64,000 nucleotides of DNA, from the NCBI GenBank assembly GCA_033675265.1, contig JAUJYZ010000245.1:154001-218000 (forward strand), given 5' to 3'. The notes under the pieces are model-generated. The model was not told where the DNA came from, ran no database searches, and was given only the letters and a program-made list of their open reading frames with translations. Positions 33,901-48,900 of this stretch are shown one piece after another; within the stretch, counting starts at the first letter, position 1, and each line of letters opens with the position of its first letter. The position numbers were made by a program, and so were the translations under genes. Origin of the DNA: Actinostola sp. cb2023. Its lineage: Eukaryota > Cnidaria > Anthozoa > Actiniaria > Actinostolidae.

Positions 33901-36900
33901 GTAGAATATCACCAGTCCCCGTAGGATACCATTGACGGAGGACATGGGGATTGGGGACCAGGACAGATTTAGACTTGAGAAACTTGTCGTTGTTCGTTGA
34001 AAACTGATATTTTGCGGCGCCATGTCTGGTGCTGTGAAACATGTCAAGAATTACTTTAGTTATTTCACTCTTCTATTTATGGGCTCCCTTTTCTTTTTGA
34101 GGCCGAGGGGGGACTTGGCCCTAAGGGGAAATTAGTTTCTAGTCTCTCTAGAGATCAGCATGCGGAGAGGGGGCTGTTAATTAGACTGACGAATATACAT
34201 AACTGCAAAATCCTTGGAGGTATTTGGGCGTTGAAGGATGACATGGGCCTGATTCAGACGTTTACATGAGCCTAATCAATTTCATCAAACAAGACCGTCC
34301 ATTGTTTCAAAGCCGATCCATTGTTTCCAATGTGGTACATGGAAAGTTCAACGAATGCATAGAACGAGTAGATAAAAGCCGAATGTTTGTATTATCCATC
34401 ACAAGTTTTCCTTGACGAGGACAAAACTTGTTCAATGTGGTACATGGAAAGCTCAACAAATGCATCGGGCCTAAAGCCGAATCTACACCAGCAAGTTTTC
34501 CTTGTCAAGGAAAACTTGTTCGTGTAGACGACAAAAACATCGCCAATTTTTCCTTGTCAAGGAAAACTTGTTCGTGTAGATGCGGCTTAAATAGTCTATA
34601 TAGATCACCTACTATCTTCGCTTGTCCTGACAATAATCGGTTGACTCTCGACACCCACATCCTTCGTGACCCCACCGACAGTCACGCTGTAGTTCGTGTA
34701 CTTCTCTAAACCTGTCAGCTCGATACTCAGCCGTGATGCTGATACCGTGGCTTGCAGCTGGGTGGTTACGTTGTTTCCATACTTGTCTAACTGGACGTAA
34801 CGTACAGCGTATGATGTCATTACGCCTTTGACGAGTACAGCAGGGATGATTTGCCACGTGATGTTCAGTGACGTCGAACTTGTGTTGAAACCGGACACTT
34901 TTGGAGGAGGAAACTGAGGAACTGAAAAGAGAGGAGATATGGTTTGAGAAAGATATGGAATGATGTATGCCTCGTGCTTTTTCTGCATTCCCTGGTCACC
35001 TCGCCTCTACACTTTGTGTTAGCCAATGTCTTCTTGTATTTTTCCAATACTGTATACTAGCCGGTTTTCTTGTTTTTTTTTGACCCCATCCTCGAAGACT
35101 GCTCCCTTTCGCGCGCGTCTATCTCTCCCTCGTGTTTCTTTGGAGGCTTCGGGTCTAATGCTGGCTGATTCGTAGATAAACTGGGCAGTTTGTTACTAAT
35201 TCATTAAATTCACTAGAAAGCTTTTATTAAGGTCTGTGGAAAATGTTGGAAGACTGGGTTCGAGAGTGGATTGGCTGAATTAGTCGCAAGTTTTTCGAGG
35301 TGTTTGTCCCGATTCCCTAGTCGTGTCACTTGAATGGATTCAACGTGGTTCTTTCTCCAGCACATTGGATAGGTATACAGTTTTTAAATTGGAGATAATA
35401 TTGTCAAAATTTAAGAGCTTTTATCTCATGGTGAGATACTCGATTTTTTTCCAACATTTTCCACAGGTCAGGTTTATTCAGGTGAGATGCATAAACGTTC
35501 CTATATGCATTTTCGACTCACCCTCTTGGTCCGTCCTGATATAAACAACAGGGCTCCAATGACCAATCCCTTTCAAAGTATAAGCAGCCATGATTACACT
35601 GTACACTGAATAAGGCACAAGTCCTTGAAAGGTGTAATTTCCTTGGGCCACTGGTACTTTAACTGTTACCGAAGCAGTTCCGACGGAGCGACGTTTACGT
35701 CGTACGTTGTTCGTCGTATTAATCCTTTTGTATGTTATATAGTAACCTAGTATATGACCGTTTGCACTAATTTGGGGGACTGGGTCCCATTCAATTAAGA
35801 TGCTTTGCTTGCTTGTGTTGAAGCCTCTTAGATTAACAGGCGGCACGGTTGGTACTAGAAAGATAATAAAAGATTAGAAGAAGAAAAAGAAGAAGAGGAG
35901 ACTGTTACAGAGTTAGAAGAAGAAGAAGAAAAAGAAAAAGAAGAAGGAGATTGTTACAGAGTTAGAAGAAGGAGAAGAAGAAAAAGCCACCAAGAAGAAG
36001 AAGAAGAAGAAGAAGAAAAAAGAAGAAGAAGCAGTTTGTTACAGAACGTCGTCTTGCAGATTCTACTGTAACCGCCATCTTGGATTGCAACCAAGCCTTT
36101 GCATGACGTCAAGCCTCGACTCCAGTCTCACTCTTCTGTTTGGCCGAATTGCAGTGAGCTTTGAAGATTCACAGAATATATATTATTTCATTGTAGTTAT
36201 TAATTCTTTCTTACCGTCTTCGTCTGTTTTGCAAAGTACGGACTGACTGGCCGGGCCAAAGCCTTCTCTGTTTAAAGCCTTGACGCTGATGTTATAAAAG
36301 GTAAATTTGTCTAATTCTTCTATTTCCAGTTTCGTCAAATTGCACGTGAAATAATCACGGGTTTCTGTTGTGTTGTTATCAGCTCGTTTGTAGGACAATA
36401 GATATGCTATCACAGATGTGTCGTTTAGTGGTTCCCAAGTAACGAACAAACTTGTCGAGCTCGTGTTCCACGCCATTAAAGACGCAGGAGCCTGTTTGAG
36501 AGCTAAAAGGGAACAAAAAAGCATCAGAGTTTTACTCACTTCAGTCCCGCATATTGATCGGAGATCTAAGCATTAATTTGGGGCGTCGGTCACCAACTTA
36601 TCAGTAATAGCTTTACGAGCTGAGGAGAGTTCAAAGATGTTGCCTCATTTTGCATTAGCACATTGTTGGACGTTTACGTAGCCTTGTTTAACCACATAAG
36701 TTAACCACATCATTGGGTACATAGAGCCCACGTCTCTATGTAAACTAAAAGAGGGGAACCGGCATTCATTCAGTTTATAAAACAATTTGGTGTGTCAACG
36801 GGATTTTTAGCGAACGAACATGAAGAAAAACCTTCGCTTTTCTTCATCAATGATGAAAATGCAATCAACTTTCTTTAAGCCGGACACTTTCGCGACCAAC

Positions 36901-39900
36901 TTTTGCTGTCTGGCTTAGCAAGGTTTCCGTCTCAGAGAGAGTGGATTTATAGTGAAAGAGTGTAGCAAAGTGTCCGTCTTAGAGAAGTGTCCATCTTAGA
37001 TAGATGTCCGTCTTAGGGAGGTGTCCGTCTTGGAGAGGTGTCCGTCTTAGAGAGGTGTTCGTCTTAGATAGGTGTCCGTCTTAGAGAGGTATCCGTCTTA
37101 GAGAGGTGTCCGTCTTAGAGAGGTGTCCGTCTTAGATAGGTGTCCATCTTAGAGAGTCCGTCTTAGGGAGGTTCGTCTTAGAGAGGTGTGTATCCGTCTT
37201 AGATAGGTGTCGTCAGGTGTCATCTTAAAGAGGTATCCGCCTTAGAGAGTGTTCGTCTTAGAGAGGTGTCCGTCTTAGAGAGGTGTCCATCTTGTCTTAG
37301 AGATTGTTTGTCTTGTCCGTCTTAGGGAGGTGTCCGTCTTAGAGAGGTGTCCGTCTTAGAGAGGTGTCCGTCTTAGAGAGGTGTCTGTCTTAGAGAGGTG
37401 TCCGTCTTAGAGAGGTGTCCATCTTAGAGAGGAATCCGCCTTAGAGAGTCTTAGATAGATGTCCGTCTTAGGGAGGTGTCCGTCTTAGAGAGGTGTCCGT
37501 CTTAGAGAGGTGTCTGTCTTAGAGAGGTGTCCGCCTAGAGAGAGTTGACTGTATTTCAAGTGACATACGTCCTCTTCTTGTTTGAGCAAACACCATGTAA
37601 GAGAAACCGTCGCCATATTTGTTGAAAGCCAATAATTCGAAAGTGTACTGAGTAAATTCCTTGAGATCATCAAACAACGTCGTTCTTCGGTTAGCGCCCA
37701 GAGTTCGCTTAACTGTGGCTGAGCTCGGTAACAATTCAGATAGAGTGAATTTGTAACCCAGGATCTCGCCGTGTCTGTAGGACTTGTCTACTTCTCCCCA
37801 CTCTGCTCGAATGGTTGTAGAGCTTGTGTTGTAAGCTTTGATTGAAGATGGTGGCTTCCCAGGGGCTAGAGGAAGTAAGAGTAACATTGTTAGAATCCCT
37901 TATGGAAACGAAATAACACGTGTATACTGGAAGAGGAACTGATCATCGGATCCTGCATAGGTAGCCTCATTTTCATGCTAAGGCCAGGTTACATTTCAAT
38001 ATGGCTGCCTCATCTGTGAAGGTTTTTACTAACTAACCTTCTCCATTGGTTCTTACGAGTATACTGCTGGCGAGTCCAACGCCTACTTTTGTAAAACCCG
38101 CCACAGAGATGTTATACACCGTGTAAGGCCATAGGTTGTCGATGTTAGTAGAGCTGACATTAACACAGAAATAGTGGTTTCTGAATGCGAAGACAGGGTC
38201 ATTATCAGCCCAGTTTAAGAAGACGCGATATCCCAGTAAAACACCTGAAACCCTGTAATCTTGAGGGTTGATTAAGCTCCATTCGATGTAGATGCTGTTA
38301 CCCGTAAGGTTCATTCCGAAGACGTTGGACGGTGCAATCCAAGGAACTGTGGAAACCAACGTAAATCACAGATAAACCAAAGGACTTCACTGTATTGTAA
38401 AACATGTCGGATGTCGGCCATTTTGATGACATCATGGCGGCCATGTTGATGGCGACCATGTTGATGGCGGCCATGTTGGTGCCCGATAACAAAGCATTCC
38501 TCATTAGCTACTCTTGTTTTTACCACCAACATGGCCGCTGCGCGTGTTTGTACTCGACATCTCCAGGGATTGATTGCAATCCAGCAATAGCGTGAAATAG
38601 CATACTTACCAGATTCGTCCGTTCTGGCAAACACCTTAGGGCTAAACGGACCATACGTGACAGCAGTAAATCCAAGTATTTCTAAGCTATAATTGTGGTA
38701 ACTCTTGAGGTTGTGAAATGGCTGCTGTCTTGCGATAGAGCATACCATGCGACTCTCAACGATTTGGTTGGCTACGTCATAAAGCAAGAGCATAAATCCC
38801 CGGATGATGCCTTTGCGTTGTGATTGGGAGATGTCAGACCACGTGACATTCAAACTGTTATGGCTTGTTTTAAAGAAACTAATGTTGGCTGGGAAACCAG
38901 TAGGAGCTGTTGGAATAAGAGTGACGTTATCTGATCGAAGTTTTGATGGATTAACCTGCAACCCTTCGACTTTTATCCACTATTCCTTCATTTTCTTCCT
39001 TCCTCACTTCTTCGAGCTTCCTTCTCTCCCTCGCTTCCTTCTCTGCCTCGCTTCCTTCTCTCCCTCGCTTCCTTCTCTCCCTCGCTTCCTTCCCACTCTC
39101 GCTTCCTTCCTTCTTTCCTTTGTTGATTCCTTTCTTCCTTCCTTTCCATTTTCTCCCTTCCTCACTTCCTTCTCTCCCTCGCTTCCTTCCCACTCTCGCT
39201 TCCTTCCTTCTTTCCTTTGTTGATTCCTTTCTTCCTTCCTTTCCTTTTTCTCCCTTCTTCGCTTCCTTCTCTCCCTCGCTTCCTTCCCACTCTCGCTTCC
39301 TTCCTTCTTTCTTTTGTTGATTCCTTTCTTCCTTCCTTTCCTTTTTCTCCCTTCTTCGCTTCCTTTCCTCCCTCACTTCCTTCCATACTTCGCTTCCTTC
39401 TCTCCCTCACTTCCTTCCCACTCTCGCTTCCTTCCTTCATTCCTTTCTTGATTCGTTCCTTTCTTCCTTCCGTCCGTCTATTTCTTCATTTTGTAATTAG
39501 TATGATGCTCCTAATGCCTTTATTATTATTTATTATTGTAATTACTTCCTATACTCTTCTCCTATACTTACATCCTTCCCCTGTAATGGCATTGAACACA
39601 ACAGGCAGACCTGGTCCCACGCTAGTCACACCACTAACACTAATAGTGTACACCGTATAGACTTGAAGACCAGTAATATTATATGAACTCTGGTTAACAC
39701 CAACAGTTTTGTTCCCAGTCCCCCAGTGGACAAAGTAGCCCACAGGTATCCCATTCCATCCTTCAGTGGGGATTGTATGGTTCCACTTCACGTTGATAGT
39801 CGTTTGGTTTATGCTGCTCGCAGCGATGATGGTCGGGGCGATGCTTGGAACTATAGTAACGAAAACGAATCAACTTATTGATTACTGGACCATGGCGCAC

Positions 39901-42900
39901 GCTTGTGACGTAATCACAAACACGACACAGGGTACCCAATATCAAACTATCAGCGTGCGCTTGATTTATTTGCATACCCCTTCCCTGGGCAGTTTCCATG
40001 ATGGTTTCATATACTACAAGTACCAGAATGCTTTGCATTAATTGTCTTACTATTATCGACGGGGAATAAAAGTCTGAATAAGAAAGAAGATTTCCATGGA
40101 CCATTTCGTAGTTTCCCAGAATGCTTCATGATTCTGCGCGTGCAAGCGAAGTCAGGGATAAAAATATTTAGAATTGATCGTACATTGAGGAAAATATGAC
40201 TACTGTAACTAATCAAGAACAGAAATGTTTTTTTTTTGCTTGAAAATTTGCATCTATCTTTATAATTCTTCTTACGCACTTTCAACTTAAAAGTCTAAGT
40301 TTTCTACTGAATTTCTTCGTTCTCTCTTAATATTTTCGATCTATTTTGCACCCTGACCTCGCTTGCGCGTGCAGAATCATGAAGCATTCTGGGAAACTAC
40401 GAAAAGGTCCATAGCATTCTTGTACCTTTCGTTTCACGCATCCCGAACAGTTCTTACCTGCTTCGACAGTCCTGGCGCACATGGGTTTTGTGAAGAAACC
40501 GCCGGATTTAAAGCTTTGCCTTCCAACTTGCACACAGTAATATGTATATGGCTTTAGCGATTTTAAGCGTTTTATTAGCGTTTCAGAGACCAAGTCTATC
40601 TTTTTCGTTATTTCAAAAATAGTGCTGCTAATGTTATAAATGAATACGTTGTGCCTAAAGAAGCCATTGTCCAACATTCCCGTAAAGTTGGACGTGTATT
40701 CGACCTGAAGCGAGTATGGATTGTTAGCAATCGGATTCACTCCTACAAGCGTCGGCTTCTCGCAGAAAACTGTCGATAAATAATAACATCAAGAAAAGTG
40801 TTTTAATAGCGTTAATAAAATATTTGTAATATAATTAATGCGCGCGCTCTGATTGGATGGCTACCGTGTTTATTACTGGAAGAAACGCACGAAAAGTTCT
40901 AATTAATTTCCAAAATTTGGTGCGTTTTTTTTTTAATACGCGTATGCGTGCGTATTAACGTTTCTATTGCTTAAAAGACAAGAAAAAAGTACGCTTGGAA
41001 TTCTGTTAATGGTTGTAGGAGTAGTAATGGTGGAACGAAGTATATGACAATCACAATCACAATTTTATATTTGGCACCTTTAGAATATGCTACAAAAAAA
41101 TATACAAAAACTGATACAATAAAATATACAATAATACAGTATAATAATCATATCTCAATATTATAGTAATGCTTAATTGGCCATTACAAAAAAGAGCAGG
41201 GGACTGGGACCAAGTCCGTAAAACTAATTCAATAAGAAACTAGCAAAAGTGGGCAACATTTTCTGACAGAGCAGATCAAACTTAGCTAATCTGGAAAGTT
41301 TGGTGAACTTTGGCTTAATATTGACGATGCTAGAGGGCATCAAAGATGTACATTTTCCCATACAAACTCTGTAAAATTTCAACATTTCAAAAGTTTATAA
41401 TTCCGACAGGATTCACTCAAATCACATCAAACTTTACACATATGATAATTTCAACATGTTGTATCATGTCATAAACTTAATTTCGTAATTACATTAATTC
41501 TAATAAACTCGTTCCCAGTCCCCTGCTCTTTTTTGTAGTGGCCAATACAGTCGAATCCCCTCTGATCGTACACCTCGTAGTCGACTCGCAGTCTAGGTCA
41601 TTTGATGTAACCAATACCTCTTGTAAGCGACCATGCATCCGCATCAAAGGTGGTCGCTTTCAAGAGGTTAAACTAGTTTATGCATTGAATACTTACAATT
41701 ATCGTCTGATGCACATTTTTGTATTTCTATTTTATCGTTATCAGTAATCGCTAGATCTTCAATCTTCTTCTGTAAGAAATACGCAGTAAAGCCAGTGAGA
41801 ATCGAGAATATGACTTTGATGTGTGCCGCGACAATCAGTCCTCCTTTGGGCCGAGTGGTTTGGCTGCGAAAACAAGTACGATATTTGTCAGTTCATATCA
41901 AGAGCTTTGGAGAACACACAGGCCCGAGGAGAGACTGGGAAGGAGAGAGAGAGAGTAAAGTCAGTAAAATATGACCTTCCCATCTCTTCTCGGGCCTCTC
42001 ATCTGACAAGGATAGCCATGCAGCACGTATCAGTTGCGGTCATTATATACGGTAGAGACACAGGCAGCCCAACCATTGCTTTTGAGGCTAATAAAAATAT
42101 ATTTGCGTCGTTTTTTAAATGGGTTTCCTGTGGTAGAGAGCGCGCACGCGCAATACGTAAGGTTGGGTTCCCTGTGCATAAAAATGTATTATGTTGGGCT
42201 CCCTGTGCGAGTCCCGCAAGAAGCGCCCGCAGCAATGTACACATGTACTGCGGGACGCGCGGGACACGCACAGGGATCCCAACATACATTTCTATGCACA
42301 GGGAACCCAACATAATACGTATTGCGCGCGCGTGCACTCTACCACAGGAAACCCATCAAAAAAGATGCAAATATCATTTTATTTCATTAGAGACCTTTAG
42401 ATTGGAGTACGAGTTTTCGCCGTTACGATTAGTGCGCAATGGTTGGGCTGCCTGTGGTAGAGACCACTGAGAAATCGCATAGCAATAGCACAGCAACTGC
42501 TTTTATGGGTTATGAAACGGATCCAATATTGTTGAGAGCGTCTGCACGGGCCCTATTTCTTACCTGAATGAATCCACTAAAGTTTCGATAAAAAACTGAT
42601 TAGATGGAAGTTTTATCTGCAATGAAGAAATAGCAATGAGATTGAGTCCCTTAATTATCAACTCTTGACGTGAAACTTTTGCAGGGAAACCAAAAAGGAG
42701 TTGTGGTTGGAGGAGGTTACGGTGCATGAGCGATACACAAGCATTAGAATACTACTCACAGCCCAAAACTCACACGATGCAACGTTTCTTACAACGTTGC
42801 GAGCAACAAGGTTTTTCTGGGGTGTCACACGATACAACGTTGCGCGCAACGGTTGCAGAAGTAGAACTCAATCCTACTTCTGCAACTGTTACGCGCAACG

Positions 42901-45900
42901 TTGCAATTGCAAGAAAAGGGGTGTTTCTTGGTGTTGCAGTCTGCATTGTATTCTTGGTTAGGTTTCTTTGTATGCAGGGTATTGTTTTGGTTCAAGTTCA
43001 TTCTTCTCGTTCTTTGTGTTCATTGTCTAACGTCATCTGGTGTTCTGCAACACCAAGAAACCTCCAAGAAAAGTTGCACCGTGTGTCTGGGCCTTTAGTT
43101 CTATTTCGGTTGATTGGATGTTTGATCGAATCCCAAGATGGAGTTTACTCCTATATATAAGTGGTATGAGTATGTGTCGTTTGTCCATCACTCAAACAGG
43201 GTAGCAAATTCGGCAAGTTTGTAATCAGATTATGGTACGAAGATCGACATTTTTGCACTAAAACAGGGGCAGGATGGGTTCAGAGGACCGCGTTTGGGCA
43301 GGGGGTGGGGAGATCTATATTATGGTGGGTACCCAATCGATCCTCGCCCCTTATACTCACATATTCAACCAACAGATCTTTGGTCACATTGTATAGACTA
43401 CTCTGTATGACCAAGTAGTCAGGATCCCAAGGTATTCCATAAAGATTAAGCGATAAATCCAGCGTAGTTTTCCCTCCGTTATCTTTCAAGAAATAAATTG
43501 TCGACGTCAGTAGTAGTGTACAGGTATAAAGGTATAAAATGATGATGATATTATTATTTTTATTTTTATTATATTATATGTTAGTAACGAATGCTCTGAT
43601 TGGTTGGTGAATGTCAGAAATATACTTCTTCATTTAGAAACATTACGCGCGCTCTGATTGGCTAGTCAATGTCAGAAATATACCTCTTCATTTAAAAACA
43701 TTACGCGCGCTCTGATTGGCTAGTCAATGTCAGAAATATACCTCTTCATTTAAAAACATTACGCGCGCTCTGATTGGCTAGTCGATGTCAGAAATATATC
43801 TTCATTTAAACACATTACGCGCGCTCTGATTGGCTAGTCAATGTCAGAAATATATCTCTTCATTAAAAATAATTACGCACGCTCTGATTGGCTAGTGAAT
43901 GCCAGATATATATATCTTCATTAAAAAAACATTATACGCGTTCTGATTGGCTAGATATAGTGTTGATATGCCGCGAAATTATATAATAATCATTCAGAAA
44001 CCAACCCGGTACCGGTGATTGGTCTAGATTCACAAATGTACGCCAGGAGGCAGGGGAATACTTCTATATATGGTATGGGTATGTGCCGACCTACAGGATC
44101 GGGTTTTCGAGCCTTGCAGCACTGAAAAAGTAATTTGCACTGAAACAGAGCGATAAGTATATAGGTAATCAGCCAGTATGAAAATCGATTTTCTGTAATG
44201 AAACCGAGTTCGCGCAGAGTACATCACAGTACACCCCCCGTCACCGGGCTCAAGAGATCGAGAATGGTCTGGAATGGGACAATGCAACATCGATCGAAGC
44301 AAACATATTCACCTGTCATTAACGGCCACAAGATGTTCAGTTGCGTCCAAGAAACTACCGAATCCCATATTGCCAATATATCATAGTATGACCACAGCGT
44401 TGTAGAACTACCCAGATAATAATTGTTTTGTGCCATTCCATTGAGAGTATGAAGGTCACAGCTGTATGTTTTGTTGATGTAAGCGTTGTCAAGGTAGACT
44501 TTGAGTGAGTGATGCATCGGGTCCCATGTAAACACAAAGTAGTACCAGCGGTTTTTGGGCAGCCAGTAGTACCAAGAACATTTTCGTTGCGCTCCAATGA
44601 CGAATACTCTTAATTTGTGTTCAGAATATAACACTCTCACCCCAGGCCTATCAACTGTTAAATAAGGAAAGAAATATATATAGACGAGTGTTATCAGCGC
44701 GCATAACCATGCTTTTGTCTTTATATGGTCAATGTGTCCTTATATGGTGTGACGTCACCACACGCACGGCTTTCATGAAAAGTCAAAAATTAAAGATATT
44801 AGTATTGCATTGTATTGTAGCAAATCTTCTCGACTTCCTCTAACATTTTATAAACTTTAACTTCAAAAATTCAGTAAAGGATTTTACCAAGTTTTCCTTT
44901 GTGGATTTGACTGAAATTATTGTGAATTTGGGACACTTGAGAGGATTCTAAATAGAGGAAAACAGCCTCACTCTGCCATGTGCCCGATAAGTTCAATACT
45001 ACATTAATTTATGTGGGAGCCGTGTCTTGCGAGAAGCGCACAGGGAGCCCAACATAATACATTTCTACGCACAGATCGAGTATTGCGCGCGTGCTCTACC
45101 ACAGGAAACCCATCAAAAAAAGACGTGCGCATACTAACATTTTTTTTATTAAGAGGATATTTATTTCAACATCGCGTAATATCCGCAAAAAGCGCCAAAA
45201 ACCAGCCCTTTTGGACAGTTTGAATTTCGATTTTCGCTTTGGATTAACACTCTAATTTTATTTTAACCAAGCACAAACTATTAAAAACAAAGTAAAATGT
45301 CTGCCTAAAACTGTTTTAGCGTTGTACAAAGCCATTTTCCTGCTTTTTGTTTCAAATTTGAGGTAATTAAGGGGAAAACATCGGCAACAATAGTAAATAT
45401 ACAGATCTAGCCCATGTGGACAGTTTTCAAATCAAAATTTCACTTTGGGTTAACACTCTAATTTCACTTTTACCGGTCAAAAACCATCACAAATACCTTG
45501 ATCATGAACTCTTTACCAAAGCAGTTTTAGCCTTGTACAAAACCAAGAGAAAATGAGGCAAAACGTATTTTCCAGCCTATTGGTTTTTGGCGCTCACTGT
45601 ACGCGCGCCATAGTTCGTAAAAAATATCCTCTTAATTATAACCGAGCATCAAAAGCAATGGCTGTGTATGAGTACTATATTTTATCAGCTTACACTTCAA
45701 TCCCGTTATACCGTTGTACAGGTAAGAAAAATATAATGCTTGATGACGTCACCCGGTAACGCTATCGTCGTTGTGACTGTGTAATCAGTTACCAGTTTAC
45801 CCGTCTCCATTTACATATATACCAGTAACTACCACATTACCCATTTACCAGGATACGGGGGTTTACCTATATGGTATCACCAGACTATACCCGTACCTAT

Positions 45901-48900
45901 ACCAGTAACTACCACATTACCCATTTACCAGGATACGGGGGTTTACCTATATGGTATCACCAGACTATACCCGTACCTATACAAGTAACTACCATCACCC
46001 ATTTACCAGGATACGGGGGTTTACCTATATGGTATCACCAGACTATACCCGTACCTATACAAGTAACTACCACATTACCCATTTACCAGGATACGGGGGT
46101 TTACCTATATGGTATCACCAGACTATACCCGTACCTATACAAGTAACTACCACATTACCCATTTACCAGGATACGGGGGTTTACCTATAGGGTATCTCCA
46201 GACTATACCCGTACCTATACAAGTAACTACCACATTACCCATTTACCAGGATACGGGGGTTTACCTATAGGGTATCACCAGACTATACCCGTACCAATAC
46301 CAGTAACTACCATCACCCGTTTACCAGGATACAGGGGTTTACCTATAGGGTATCACCAGACTATACCCGTACCAATACCAGTAACTACCATCACCCGTTT
46401 ACCAGGATACAGGGGTTTACCTATAGGGTATCACCAGACTATACCCGTACTATACCAGTAACTACCATCACCCATTTACCAGGATACGGGGGTTTACCTA
46501 TAGGGTATCACCAGACTATACCCGTACCTATACCAGTAACTACCATCACCCGTTTACCAGGATACGGCGGTTTACCTATAGGGTATCACCAGACTATACC
46601 CGTACCAAAACCAGTAACTATCATCACCCGTTTACCAGGATACGGGGGTTTTTACCTATAGGGTATCTCCAGACTATACCCGTACCTATACCAGTAACTA
46701 CCATCACCCGTTTACCAGGATACGGGGGTTTACCTATAGGGTATCACCAGACTATACCCGTACCTATACCATGCAGTAACTACCATCACCCGTTTACCAG
46801 GATACGGGGGTTTATCTATAGGGTATCACCAGACTATACCCGTACCTATACCAGTAACTACCATCACCCGTTTACCAGGATACGGGGGTTTACCTATATG
46901 GTATCACCAGACTATACCCGTACCTATACAAGTAACTACCACATTACCCATTTACCAGGATACGGGGGTTTACCTATATGGTATCACCAGACTATACCCG
47001 TACCTATACAAGTAACTACCACATTACCCATTTACCAGGATACGGGGGTTTACCTATAGGGTATCTCCAGACTATACCCGTACCTATACAAGTAATTACC
47101 ACATTACCCATTTACCAGGATACGGGGGTTTACCTATAGGGTATCACCAGACTATACCCGTACCAATACCAGTAACTACCATCACCCGTTTACCAGGATA
47201 CAGGGGTTTACCTATAGGGTATCACCAGACTATACCCGTACCAATACCAGTAACTACCATCACCCGTTTACCAGGATACAGGGGTTTACCTATAGGGTAT
47301 CACCAGACTATACCCGTACTATACCAGTAACTACCATCACCCATTTACCAGGATACGGGGGTTTACCTATAGGGTATCACCAGACTATACCCGTACCTAT
47401 ACCAGTAACTACCATCACCCGTTTACCAGGATACGGCGGTTTACCTATAGGGTATCACCAGACTATACCCGTACCTATACCAGTAACTACCATTACCCAT
47501 TTACCAGGATACGGGGGTTTACCTATATGGTATCACCAGACTATACCCGTACCTATACAAGTAACTACCACATTACCCATTTACCAGGATACGGGGGTTT
47601 ATCTATAGGGTATCTCCAGACTATACCCGTACCTATACAAGTAACTACCACATTACCCATTTACCAGGATACGGGGGTTTACCTATATGGTATCACCAGA
47701 CTATACCCGTACCTATACAAGTAACTACCACATTACCCATTTACCAGGATACGGGGGTTTACCTATATGGTATCACCAGACTATACCCGTACCTATACAA
47801 GTAACTACCACATTACCCATTTACCAGGATACGGGGGTTTACCTATAGGGTATCTCCAGACTATACCCGTACCTATACAAGTAACTACCACATTACCCAT
47901 TTACCAGGATACGGGGGTTTACCTATATGGTATCACCAGACTATACCCGTACCTATACAAGTAACTACCACATTACCCATTTACCAGGATACGGAGGTTT
48001 ACCTATAGGGTATCACCAGACTATACCCGTACCTATACAAGTAACTACCACATTACCCATTTACCAGGATACGGAGGTTTACCTATAGGGTATCACCAGA
48101 CTATACCCGTACCTATACCAGTAACTACCATCACACGTTTACCAGGATACAGGGGTTTACCTATAGGGTATCACCAGACTATACCCGTACCTATACCAGT
48201 AACTACCATCACCCGTTTACCAGGATACGGGGGTTTACCTATAGGGTATCACCAGACTATACCCGTACCTATACAAGTAACTACCACATTACCCATTTAC
48301 CAGGATACGGGGGTTTACCTATAGGGTATCACCAGACTATACCCGTACCTATACCAGTAACTACCATCACCCGTTTACCAGGATACGGGGGTTTACCTAT
48401 AGGGTATCACCAGACTATACCCGTACCTATACCAGTAACTACCATCACTCGTTTACCAGGATACGGGGGTTTACCTATAGGGTATCACCAGACTATACCC
48501 GTACCTATACAAGTAACTACCACATTACCCATTTACCAGGATACGGGGGTTTACCTATAGGGTATCACCAGACTATACCCGTACCTATACCAGTAACTAC
48601 CATCACACGTTTACCAGGATACGGGGGTTTACCTATAGGGTATCACCAGACTATACCCGTACCTATACCAGTAACTACCATCACCCGTTTACCAGGATAC
48701 GGGGGTTTACCTATAGGGTATCACCAGACTATACCCGTACCTATACCAGTAACTACCATTACCCGTTTACCAGGATACAGGGGTTTACCTATAGGGTATC
48801 ACCAGACTATACCCGTACCTATACCAGTAACTACCATCACCCGTTTACCAGGATACGGAGGTTTACCTATAGGGTATCACCAGACTATACCCGTACCTAT

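Noticed and set aside
38951..39660. Lys/Glu/Arg-rich and Phe/Leu/Pro-rich ORFs
   Set aside because: A polypyrimidine/polypurine repeat in an intron between FN3 exons.
42726..43160. 144-residue plus-strand ORF with a hydrophobic centre
   Set aside because: It overlaps an inverted repeat in an intron of the channel gene, with no family match or splice support.
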